Of a DNA stretch of 5,424 nt, positions 1 through 5,424 are shown one piece after another; position 1 is the stretch's first letter; each line of letters starts with the position of its first letter. The notes beneath the pieces were generated by a model. The model saw only the letters and a list, made by a program, of their open reading frames with translations, did no database searches and was not told where the DNA came from. The stretch spans positions 1 to 5,424 of the forward strand of contig JASLES010000258.1 of assembly GCA_030151005.1 (NCBI GenBank). Direction: 5' to 3'. The translations under genes were made by a program, and so were the position numbers. This DNA is from Silvimonas sp. (lineage in GTDB: Bacteria; Pseudomonadota; Gammaproteobacteria; Burkholderiales; Chitinibacteraceae).

Positions 1-92
1 CCAAAAGCGCCGCAGGCGCTCAAAAGGACGGTCAGGCTGGTCAGCGCCAGCGGTTTCAGGGTTTGGGTCATGGGTTTGGTTGCACGGCTCAT
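1..92 (-). CDS. Outer membrane factor lipoprotein of the RND efflux system (5' end only, runs off left edge)
   Basis: Only the first 30 codons are present. They begin MSRATKPMTQ and continue into a hydrophobic stretch ending LTVLLSAC, a clear lipoprotein signal peptide with Cys27 as the expected lipidated residue. The start ATG (92-90) overlaps the stop TGA of the pump gene as ATGA, and an AAGGA at 103-99 sits six bases upstream, which supports this start. A second in-frame ATG at 71-69 would also leave a working lipoprotein signal but lacks the overlap. From position alone (third gene after an adaptor and an RND pump) the best inference is an OprM/NodT-type outer-membrane channel, many of which are lipoproteins; it would form the outer-membrane exit duct. 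The diagnostic part of the protein is outside the window, so another periplasmic or outer-membrane lipoprotein is not excluded. Confidence 0.75.
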   Translation of the reverse strand, partial: MSRATKPMTQTLKPLALTSLTVLLSACGAF

Positions 93-3000
93 GATGCGTC
101 CTTCTCTGCCGTTTCCGTGCGTTTAACGCGGAACCACAAGGCGTATAGCGCCGGCAGATAGAACAAGGTCAGCACGGTGGCAACGGTAATGCCGCCCATC
201 AGCGCTGTGGCCATAGGGCCAAAGAAGTTGGAACGCAGTAGCGGAATCAGCGCCAGCACAGCAGCCGCGGCAGTCAGCGTAATCGGGCGGAAACGCCGCA
301 CCGTGGCCCCGATAATGGCGTCCAGCCGTTGGTGCCCGCTCTTGATGTCTTGCTCTATCTGATCCACCAGAATGACCGAGTTGCGCATGATGATGCCGAA
401 CATGGCAATCGTGCCCAGCATCGCCACAAAGCCAAACGGCATGTGGAACAGCAACAAAGCGATGACGACGCCAATCAGCCCCAGCGGTGCGGTCAACACC
501 ACCAGCAACACGCGGCTGAAGCTTTGCAGTTGCACCATCAGCAGTACCAGTACGGCAATCACCAGAACCGGCATCTGCACATTGATGGAACCCTGCGCCT
601 TGCCGTTTTCTTCTACCGCGCCGCCGATCTCGATGCGATAACCAATCGGCAATTGCTGGCGCAAGCTATCGAGTTTGGGGTCGATGGCATTGGTGACGTC
701 GATGCCTTGCGCGCCGTGCTGCACGTCAGATTGCACGGTGATATTGGGCTGGCGGTCACGCTCCCACACCACGCCGTACTCCACGCCGTAGCTGAAATGC
801 CCCAGCGCGGCCAGTGGCACGGCGGTGCCATCTTGCGTTGGCATGGCCAGACGCTCGATACGCGACGGGTCTACCCGGTCTCGTTCCGGCGCGCGCAAAT
901 CGACGGCGATCAGTTTGTCCCGCTCGCGGAACTGGGTAACGGTGTAACCCGACAGGGACATCTGCAGGTAATTGGCAATGTCCTGCGAGGAAACATTCAG
1001 CGCACGCGCCTTGGTCTGATCGACCTCGAAATGCACGGAGCGCTCGCCGGGTTCATCCCAATCAAACTGGACATTGGTGGTGTCCGGATTGGCCCGCATG
1101 ATCTGCGCGACTTTCTCGGCATACTGGCGCACGGTGCCAATTTCCGGACCGGTGACGCGGAACTGCACCGGGTAACCAATCGGCGGGCCGTTTTCCAGGC
1201 GGCTGATGCGGGTACGCACGGCGGCAAACTGGTTGTGCAGGATGTCGGTCAGGTCATGCGCCAGTTTCTCGCGATCCTCGATGGATTTGGCGGTGATCAC
1301 AAACTGCGAGAAATTAGGCGAATCAAGTTGTTGATCCAGCGGCAGATAAAAGCGCGGTGCGCCGGCCCCGACAAAATCGACGTAATGGTCGATCTCTGGC
1401 CGCTTGGCAATGATGCTTTCCAGCCGCTGCGCCTCCCGCAGCGACGCGGCAAACGACGCACCTTCCGGCAGGCGCAGATCCACCAGCAACTCGGTACGGT
1501 CTGAACTGGGGAAGAACTGCTGCGGCACCAGGGTAAACGCCGCCATGGCGGCGATGAACATCCCCACCGTGATCAACAACACGATGATCCGTTGTTTGAC
1601 GCACCAGCCAATCACATGGCGCAGCTTGCGGTAAAAGCGCGTGTCGTAGATGTCGTGATGCTCTGCCTGCGGGCCGTCTTCATGATGGCCAAACGCACGG
1701 CGGGTCGGGTGCTCTGACAGAATCCGGTAGCCCAGCAACGGAATCACAATCACCGCGGCCAGCCACGAGAGGATGAGCGCAATGGCCGAGACCTCAAAGA
1801 TGGAGCGCGTGTATTCGCCCGTGGCGGATTCCGCCAGCGCAATCGGCAAGAAACCAGACACCGTCACCAGCGTACCGGTCAGCATCGGAAACGCGGTGCT
1901 GCTATAGGCAAACGCGGCCGCACGCATGCGGTCGTAACCTTGTTCCAGTTTCACCGCCATCATCTCGACCGCAATGATGGCGTCATCCACCAGCAAACCC
2001 AGCGCCAGGATCAGCGTACCCAGCGAGACCTTGTGCAAGCCGATGCCAAACATGTGCATGCCCAGCGCCGTAGCGGCCAGCACCAGCGGGATGGAGATCA
2101 CCACCACCATGCCGGTGCGCAGACCCAGGCTGATCAGGCTGACCACCAGCACAATGCCGATGGCCTCTGCGACGGCCTCGACAAAGTCATCAATCGAGTG
2201 CGACACCGCGTGCGGCATGCTGGAGACTTCCACCAGCTTTAGCCCGGCTGGCAGTTGCGCCTGCAGGTGGCTCATTTCGCCATCCAGCGACTTGCCCAGC
2301 GCAATCACGTCGCCGGTCGATTGCATGGTCACGCCAATACCCAGCACGTTTTGCTGGTTAAAGCGCATGTATTGCGCGGGCGGATCGGTATAACCGCGTT
2401 TGATGGTGGCAATGTCGCCCAGGCGAATGGTGCGGTTGTTCACGCGGATCAGCGTGTCGGCCAGGGTTTCCACATCTTTGTATTGCCCGCTGGGGCGCAC
2501 AAACACGCGGTCATCCGCGGTGAAGAATGTGCCTCCTGCAGCCACCGCGTTTTGTGCGTTGACGGCATCGGCAATCTGCTGCGGCGTCAGGCCCAGCTTG
2601 GCCATTTGCGTGTTGGAAATCTCTACATAAATGCGCTGTTCCTGGTCGGCAATGAAATCGACCTTGGCCACGCCCGGCACCCGCAGCAACTCGGAACGCA
2701 AGCGTTCAGCGTAGTCATGCATCTGGGCAAAGTTGAAGCCATCACCCTGCAAGGCGTAGATGTTGGTGTAGACGTCGCCAAACTCGTCATTGAAGAACGG
2801 GCCTTGTACGCCAGAGGGCAGCGTATAGCCAATATCCCCGACTTTTTTGCGCACCTGATACCAGGTATCGGGCACGTCTTTGGCGGGTGCGGAATCCTTG
2901 ATATTGAAAAAGATCATGGATGTGCCCGGCCGCGAGTAGCTGCTCATGAAGTCGACATTGGGCGTTTCTTGCAGCTTGCGCACGATGCGGTCGGTGACTT

Positions 3001-3280
3001 CTTCTTGCATCTGGCGCGCCGTGGCACCCGGCCAGTTGGTCTGGATGACCATGACCTTGAAGGTGAACGGCGGGTCTTCTGACTGCGCCAGCTTGCCGTA
3101 ACTGAGCACGCCAAACAGCGTGATCAGCGCCAGCAGAAAAATCACCAGCGGCTGGTGGTGCAGTGTCCAGGCAGACAAGTTGAAACGGTGACTGGCCTCT
3201 GCCGGTGTAATGGGCGGTTCTTCGTGCGGGTGTTCGGCAGGCGCTTGCGGCGCGTGCTGATCCGGTTGCTGCTCACTCAT
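89..3280 (-). CDS. RND-family efflux pump, inner-membrane permease (HAE/AcrB-like, MexK/TriC-like)
   Basis: Complete 1063-residue proton-driven inner-membrane transporter; AcrB-type pumps are about 1030-1060 aa. The sequence shows the internally duplicated RND plan: TM1 near 44-62, a large periplasmic loop at about 63-365, TM2-TM6 at about 369-520, TM7 near 564-584, a second periplasmic loop at about 585-900, and TM8-TM12 at about 901-1049. TM4 contains GLLVDDAIIAVE, with Asp432 and Asp433 matching AcrB Asp407/Asp408, the proton-relay pair of HAE pumps. TM10 contains GIIMRNSVILVDQ, so Arg966 occupies the place of AcrB Lys940. TM11 retains Arg996 and Thr1003, matching AcrB Arg971 and Thr978. 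The first 30 residues form a Pro/His/Glu-rich cytoplasmic tail, and the TM6-TM7 linker (about 522-545) is also His-rich. The start ATG overlaps the adaptor stop as ATGA, with GGAGG at 3292-3288, seven bases upstream. The motif style (SEDPPFT, WPGAT, SRPGTS) recalls MexK/TriC from memory; no alignment was run. The substrate is unknown. Confidence 0.95.
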   Translation of the reverse strand: MSEQQPDQHAPQAPAEHPHEEPPITPAEASHRFNLSAWTLHHQPLVIFLLALITLFGVLSYGKLAQSEDPPFTFKVMVIQTNWPGATARQMQEEVTDRIVRKLQETPNVDFMSSYSRPGTSMIFFNIKDSAPAKDVPDTWYQVRKKVGDIGYTLPSGVQGPFFNDEFGDVYTNIYALQGDGFNFAQMHDYAERLRSELLRVPGVAKVDFIADQEQRIYVEISNTQMAKLGLTPQQIADAVNAQNAVAAGGTFFTADDRVFVRPSGQYKDVETLADTLIRVNNRTIRLGDIATIKRGYTDPPAQYMRFNQQNVLGIGVTMQSTGDVIALGKSLDGEMSHLQAQLPAGLKLVEVSSMPHAVSHSIDDFVEAVAEAIGIVLVVSLISLGLRTGMVVVISIPLVLAATALGMHMFGIGLHKVSLGTLILALGLLVDDAIIAVEMMAVKLEQGYDRMRAAAFAYSSTAFPMLTGTLVTVSGFLPIALAESATGEYTRSIFEVSAIALILSWLAAVIVIPLLGYRILSEHPTRRAFGHHEDGPQAEHHDIYDTRFYRKLRHVIGWCVKQRIIVLLITVGMFIAAMAAFTLVPQQFFPSSDRTELLVDLRLPEGASFAASLREAQRLESIIAKRPEIDHYVDFVGAGAPRFYLPLDQQLDSPNFSQFVITAKSIEDREKLAHDLTDILHNQFAAVRTRISRLENGPPIGYPVQFRVTGPEIGTVRQYAEKVAQIMRANPDTTNVQFDWDEPGERSVHFEVDQTKARALNVSSQDIANYLQMSLSGYTVTQFRERDKLIAVDLRAPERDRVDPSRIERLAMPTQDGTAVPLAALGHFSYGVEYGVVWERDRQPNITVQSDVQHGAQGIDVTNAIDPKLDSLRQQLPIGYRIEIGGAVEENGKAQGSINVQMPVLVIAVLVLLMVQLQSFSRVLLVVLTAPLGLIGVVIALLLFHMPFGFVAMLGTIAMFGIIMRNSVILVDQIEQDIKSGHQRLDAIIGATVRRFRPITLTAAAAVLALIPLLRSNFFGPMATALMGGITVATVLTLFYLPALYALWFRVKRTETAEKDAS

Positions 3281-4452
3281 TGCGCGGCCTCCGCCGTCGC
3301 AGGCTGGCTGGCCTGGTCGCCCTCACCGGCAAACAGTGGTTTGACCGGTTTGACTTTCTCGCCGGCAAACACGGTGTGTACCCCGGCCAGCACAATCTGC
3401 TCGCCGTCTTTAAGCCCGGCAGCCACGGTGGCGGTACGCTCGCCATAATCCACCACGCTCACTGGCCGTAGCTCTAACGTGTTGCCCGGTTTTACCACCC
3501 ACACGGCGGGGTCTTTGCCCTGATGAAAGATGGCCGTAGCCGGCAGGCGGAAGGTGGCATCCGGAATATGCGCCACGGCCGCGCTCTTGCTGCCAACGGG
3601 TTGCAGCATGGCGTCACCGGTCATGCCCAAACGGACTTCCGGGCCAGGGTGCAACAGCGTGAGTTTGACGCGATACGTCCGGCTTTGCGGGTCAGCCGCG
3701 GGGGAGATCTCTCGCACTTTGGCGTCGTAGTGTTTATCTGGCAGCGCGGCAAAGGTAACCGATGCAGCCTGGCCGACCGCCATCTTGCCCAGATCACGTT
3801 CAGCGGCATCCAGATTGATGTCCGTATCGCCATTCCACGCCAGACCGTAAACCGCCTGGCCCGCTTTGACGACCTCACCGGTCTGCGCGTTTTCACTGGT
3901 GATCACGCCGTCGTGATCTGCCGTGAGCGAGGTGTATTGCAGATTGTTTTGCGCCAGCTTCAGTTGTGCCGCCGCCTGATCCCGCGCAGCCTGGGCGGCG
4001 GTGAAGTTGTCCTGGGTTTGTTCCAGTTGATTGGTGGCAATCAGGTTGCGTTTGGCCTGGGCGTGATCCCGGTCCAGTTGCTGTTTGGCAAACACCAGTT
4101 TGTGCTCGGCGCCTTCCAGTTGCGCCTGTGCGCTCGCCACCTGCTTTTGCGCGTCAAGCGGGTCTTGCCGGGCCACCACCTGGCCTTGATGCACGCTGTC
4201 ACCCAGCCGTACGGCGCGGCTGACAATTTGCCCATCAATCCGGAATGACATCACGTTGCTATACCGGGCGGCCACTTCAACCGGGTAATGCAAGGCGTTA
4301 TCACTGTCGGGCGCGGTCTGCATATGCACTGGGCCGGCCACAACCACAGCCAGCGGCGCCGGCGGGGGCGTGGCGTCTTTGCAGCCAGTCAGCAAGCCGG
4401 CAGCGGCCAGCAACAACATGGGTGGTACGGCGCGGAACAACGGGTGCGTCAT
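3277..4452 (-). CDS. RND efflux membrane fusion protein (periplasmic adaptor lipoprotein)
   Basis: Complete adaptor of about 391 residues linking the RND pump to the outer-membrane channel. Residues are counted from the ATG at 4452. The N-terminus is a lipoprotein signal: a positively charged start, a Leu/Ala-rich core and the lipobox LLTGC with Cys24. A Pro-rich linker follows. The first half of the lipoyl (barrel-sandwich) domain lies at about 67-100 (FRIDGQIVSRAVRLGDSVHQ), then a Gln/Ala/Lys-rich coiled-coil hairpin at about 101-173, the second lipoyl half at about 174-205 (HDGVITSENAQTGEVVKAGQ), a beta-barrel at about 208-285, and a membrane-proximal domain ending near 376. The C-terminal tail is Ala/Gln-rich. 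Length and domain order fit the HlyD/AcrA-type RND adaptor family. The start is uncertain: AGGAG at 4468-4464 lies 11 bases before this ATG but 5 bases before an in-frame GTG at 4458; a further GTG at 4464 overlaps the AGGAG and is unlikely. The stop overlaps the pump start by four bases, so the two genes are coupled. Confidence 0.93.
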   Translation of the reverse strand: MTHPLFRAVPPMLLLAAAGLLTGCKDATPPPAPLAVVVAGPVHMQTAPDSDNALHYPVEVAARYSNVMSFRIDGQIVSRAVRLGDSVHQGQVVARQDPLDAQKQVASAQAQLEGAEHKLVFAKQQLDRDHAQAKRNLIATNQLEQTQDNFTAAQAARDQAAAQLKLAQNNLQYTSLTADHDGVITSENAQTGEVVKAGQAVYGLAWNGDTDINLDAAERDLGKMAVGQAASVTFAALPDKHYDAKVREISPAADPQSRTYRVKLTLLHPGPEVRLGMTGDAMLQPVGSKSAAVAHIPDATFRLPATAIFHQGKDPAVWVVKPGNTLELRPVSVVDYGERTATVAAGLKDGEQIVLAGVHTVFAGEKVKPVKPLFAGEGDQASQPATAEAAQ

Positions 4453-4463
4453 GGTCACTGCCA

Positions 4464-4468
4464 CTCCT
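4464..4468 (-). promoter_or_regulatory. Shine-Dalgarno sequence of the adaptor gene
   Basis: AGGAG on the minus strand is the only good ribosome binding site ahead of the adaptor gene. It favours either GTG 4458 (gap 5) or ATG 4452 (gap 11) and argues against GTG 4464, which would overlap it. The choice changes the protein by only two residues at the tip of the signal peptide and does not affect the mature lipoprotein. Confidence 0.7.
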
Positions 4469-4511
4469 GGAAATCGGGTCGGTACTTCATCTACTCATTT
4501 GTCATTGCATC

Positions 4512-4555
4512 CTAATACACAGTTGTATCTGAATACAATATCGAATTCTTGAATT
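4512..4555 (-). promoter_or_regulatory. Candidate promoter region of the efflux operon
   Basis: This AT-rich stretch stands out from GC-rich surroundings and precedes the adaptor gene. One possible sigma-70 pair on the minus strand is TTGTAT (4538-4533) and TATTAG (4517-4512), but the 15-base spacer is short. Another is TTCAAG (4555-4550) with GATACA (4531-4526), spacer 18, also a weak match. Either choice would place the operator-like palindrome across the core promoter, suiting repression. A second small palindrome, aattc-tt-gaatt (4544-4555), lies just upstream. No strong consensus promoter is present, so the exact start site is uncertain. Confidence 0.3.
4515..4538. promoter_or_regulatory. 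Putative repressor operator: alternating ATACA/TGTAT half-sites
   Basis: Three half-sites alternate in orientation at an exact 9-base pitch: ATACA at 4515, TGTAT at 4524 and ATACA at 4533. The right-hand pair extends to a perfect inverted repeat with 6-base arms and a 4-base spacer (ttgtat-ctga-atacaa, 4523-4538); the left-hand pair gives ATACA-N4-TGTAT (4515-4528). The array lies about 65-85 bases upstream of the adaptor start in an AT-rich patch, where an efflux operator is expected. Palindromes of this size are typical targets of TetR-family repressors, which often control RND operons. The inverted repeats are seen directly; binding by a TetR-type protein is inference, and MarR- or LysR-type regulators cannot be excluded. 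Confidence 0.5.
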
Positions 4556-4657
4556 TCTTGTGACGGCTGCAATACTCCGGTTAAAGCTGTTGTTGCGTCT
4601 GGCCTTGCCGTTGTTTTTGACTTTTCTCCCCGTTAAAGCCCAGCGCCGAAGAAGGGA

Positions 4658-4675
4658 GGGAGACCTTAGGCTCCC
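4658..4675. repeat. Short inverted repeat / hairpin
   Basis: GGGAG (4658-4662) pairs with CTCCC (4671-4675). Between them CC-TTA-GG can pair again, giving a nearly continuous stem with a one-base bulge and a three-base loop. It lacks a run of T after the stem on either strand, so it is not a canonical intrinsic terminator. It adjoins the larger repeat to its right and may be part of the same dispersed element. Confidence 0.45.
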
Positions 4676-4710
4676 GACCGACTGCGGGAAGCCCGGAGGG
4701 CCGCCAGGCT

Positions 4711-4770
4711 GGGGTCGCCTTTCTTTGGTTACTTTCTTTGGGGCCGCCGAGGTGGCGAAGCAAAGAAAGG
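4711..4770. repeat. Dispersed intergenic repeat with CTTTCTTTGG direct copies and inverted partner
   Basis: CTTTCTTTGG occurs twice in direct orientation (4719-4728 and 4732-4741), and CAAAGAAAG follows at 4761-4769. The second copy and the inverted copy form a 9-base perfect stem, and within the loop GCCGC (4743-4747) can pair with GTGGC (4752-4756), with one G-T pair, to extend the hairpin. From memory, very similar CTTTCTTTGGTTACTTTCTTTGG-type (split here: CTTTCTTTGG / TTACTTTCTTTGG) elements recur between genes in many beta- and gammaproteobacterial genomes and produce spurious small reading frames on both strands. The structure is visible; the family assignment is recalled and not searched. 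It may help end transcripts coming from the gene to the right. Confidence 0.6.
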
Positions 4771-4842
4771 AACGTGGGCCCGGCACCCCGGGTATCAAAA
4801 TGCTTTGCAACCCGCGCCACAGGCGCTAACACACATAGCAAT

Positions 4843-4873
4843 GGTGGATTGTCGCTAACGCTCCGAATCCACC
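4843..4873. repeat. REP-like palindrome GGTGGATT...AATCCACC
   Basis: Perfect 8-base arms ggtggatt (4843-4850) and aatccacc (4866-4873) flank a 15-base centre, followed by CTA. Elements reading as GGGTGGATT-centre-AATCCACC are, from memory, one of the commonest dispersed palindromes between proteobacterial genes. The motif CGCTAAC in the centre (4853-4859) also occurs at 4824-4830, just after a small GCGCC-ACA-GGCGC hairpin (4814-4826), so the repeat unit may start further left than the arms suggest. Confidence 0.6.
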
Positions 4874-4920
4874 CTACTAGTTTGGCATTCTCGCCAGCAC
4901 AGGCCACCTATGGCGGCCAG

Positions 4921-4952
4921 ACTGGATTCCGGCTCCTGGCCGGAATGACGCG
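4921..4952. repeat. dRS3-like inverted repeat, copy 1
   Basis: Perfect 8-base arms ATTCCGGC (4926-4933) and GCCGGAAT (4939-4946) surround the loop TCCTG, flanked by CTGG on the left and GACG on the right. This has the layout of the widespread ATTCCC-N8-GGGAAT element (dRS3 in Neisseria; related GGATTCC...GGAATGAC repeats in many proteobacteria), but with CCGG in place of CCC/GGG. A weaker copy lies about 100 bases to the right. Confidence 0.55.
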
Positions 4953-5020
4953 TCAGTGGCCGAACAACGTCCGGAGCGCCCGGTCAGCCTACCAAAAGCC
5001 CGCAGCCGCAACGGCCCTGC

Positions 5021-5050
5021 CTGGTTCCCACCGCAGCGGAAATGACACGG
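5021..5050. repeat. dRS3-like inverted repeat, degenerate copy 2
   Basis: This stretch begins CTGGTTCCC and ends GCGGAAATGACACGG, matching the framework of the copy at 4921 (CTGGATTCC ... CCGGAATGACGCG) but with decayed arms. Both copies are in the same orientation. It lies 35 bases beyond the stop codon of the dNTPase gene, and its pairing is now too imperfect to call a terminator. Confidence 0.4.
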
Positions 5051-5084
5051 CGGTACACCTGGCCATCTTCCCCGCAACAAAAAC

Positions 5085-5424
5085 CTAGCGCCCCATCCCG
5101 CCTACCTGCTGCGCCAGATACGTTGCATAGTTGTCCGTCATACCCCCAATGAAATCAAGCACCCGCCGGTAGGTCTGGTACATCTGCCATTCTTTTTTCG
5201 GGGCGTTGTATTCCATCAGATCCAGAATGCGCTTCATGCGAAACGGCAGTTCTGGCGAGATCTTCAGCTGGTAAGCGGCGTTGCAGAATGCATCAAGCAA
5301 GATATCCAGACAAGTGAAGGAGCCAACTTCGATCTCTACTTTGCGCCGGGCGTTGAATATCCGGTCCCGAGCGAGCTGTTTGGAGTCCGCAATGCCATGA
5401 CGCACGCTGGCCGGACAATCGTTG
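5085..5424 (-). CDS. dgt: dGTPase-like deoxynucleoside triphosphate triphosphohydrolase (C-terminal part)
   Basis: The frame is open to the right edge, giving the last 113 codons and a TAG stop. The family hydrolyses dGTP or other dNTPs to the deoxynucleoside and triphosphate in the cytoplasm, affecting dNTP pools; full proteins are usually about 370-500 aa. The segment RIFNARRKVEIEVGSFTCLD and the ending YQTYRRVLDFIGGMTDNYAT closely match what I know of the C-terminal HD-associated region, where a (L/I)DFI-GMTD-YA signature is typical. The catalytic HD motifs would lie upstream, outside the window, so activity cannot be judged. An in-frame GTG at 5405 is an internal Val codon, not a start, because homology-like sequence continues through it. 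The gene points toward the efflux operon but is 620 bases away and probably a separate transcription unit. Assignment rests on recognition and was not checked by search. Confidence 0.82.
   Translation of the reverse strand, partial: NDCPASVRHGIADSKQLARDRIFNARRKVEIEVGSFTCLDILLDAFCNAAYQLKISPELPFRMKRILDLMEYNAPKKEWQMYQTYRRVLDFIGGMTDNYATYLAQQVGGMGR

Larger units (their letters stand above)
4469..5084. other. Intergenic region without a supported gene
   Basis: Between the dNTPase stop and the adaptor gene there is no reading frame with protein-like character. The short open frames here (the longest about 116 codons) overlap one another on both strands, lack good ribosome binding sites and run straight through the palindromic repeats. 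The right part (about 4640-5060) holds at least five inverted repeats, including a further CCCGG-CACC-CCGGG hairpin at 4779-4792; the left part holds the promoter/operator region. A small RNA cannot be excluded but nothing positively supports one. Confidence 0.7.

Noticed and set aside
329..1504. Long plus-strand open frame of about 391 codons opposite the pump gene
   Set aside because: Antisense shadow of the RND gene caused by high GC at third codon positions. The translation is rich in His, Gln and Arg without domain character, and the minus-strand frame has full RND family features.
2255..3082. Plus-strand open frame of about 275 codons opposite the pump gene
   Set aside because: Same kind of antisense shadow; no recognizable protein features and no ribosome binding site of note.
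89..3280. Heavy-metal (CusA-type) RND pump
   Set aside because: TM4 carries the Asp-Asp pair typical of HAE pumps, and the CusA-type Met ladder motifs are not evident; the His-rich cytoplasmic parts alone do not justify a metal assignment.
3523..4248. Plus-strand open frame of about 241 codons opposite the adaptor gene
   Set aside because: Shadow of the adaptor coding frame, whose lipoprotein signal, lipoyl halves and coiled coil are clear.
4512..4540. Start of a divergent plus-strand gene sharing the operator
   Set aside because: A divergent regulator would be expected here, but no plus-strand frame with a ribosome binding site and regulator-like helix-turn-helix sequence follows.
4658..4675. 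Intrinsic terminator
   Set aside because: A stem-loop exists but no T-run follows on either strand.
4711..4770. CRISPR array or insertion sequence end
   Set aside because: The direct copies are only 10 bases apart by 3 bases with no regular spacers, and there is no transposase fragment or target-site duplication that I can see.
4502..5088. Several overlapping open frames of 67-116 codons on both strands in the intergenic region
   Set aside because: They read through palindromic repeats, overlap one another and are Arg/Pro/Gly-rich; one plus-strand frame starts with a hydrophobic stretch resembling a signal peptide but then runs into the repeat. Such frames are common spurious calls over this repeat type.

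Overview
The window looks like chromosomal DNA of a GC-rich Gram-negative proteobacterium. A betaproteobacterium, possibly of the Neisseriales side, is my best guess, based on the protein style, base composition and the kinds of dispersed intergenic palindromes; this is inference and not a database match. Every real gene reads on the minus strand, so transcription runs from right to left.

From right to left: (1) the C-terminal 113 codons of a dGTPase-like dNTP triphosphohydrolase enter from the right edge and stop at 5085. (2) About 620 bases follow with no believable gene. Positions 4640-5060 are packed with inverted repeats of several types that resemble dispersed intergenic repeats. Positions 4500-4560 are AT-rich and hold a promoter/operator-like region with regularly spaced ATACA/TGTAT half-sites. 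(3) A three-gene tripartite efflux operon follows: a lipoprotein membrane fusion (periplasmic adaptor) protein at 3277-4452, an RND inner-membrane pump of 1063 aa at 89-3280, and the first 30 codons of an outer-membrane-factor lipoprotein at 1-92, which runs off the left edge.

The three efflux genes are joined by two ATGA stop/start overlaps, each with a Shine-Dalgarno sequence inside the upstream gene, so they are very likely co-transcribed and translationally coupled. Together they should form an envelope-spanning, proton-driven export channel. The pump has the paired TM4 aspartates of the hydrophobe/amphiphile (HAE) RND class and not the heavy-metal class, so organic substrates such as drugs, biocides, dyes or metabolites are most likely; the actual substrate cannot be read from sequence. 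The pump carries Arg where AcrB has the TM10 Lys940, as I recall for MexK/TriC-like pumps.

No regulator gene lies inside the window, although the promoter carries a palindrome of the kind TetR-family repressors bind. I found no CRISPR array, tRNA, rRNA, insertion sequence or clear novel system. The points worth a second look are the half-site array, the mosaic of intergenic palindromes, and some details of the pump sequence.
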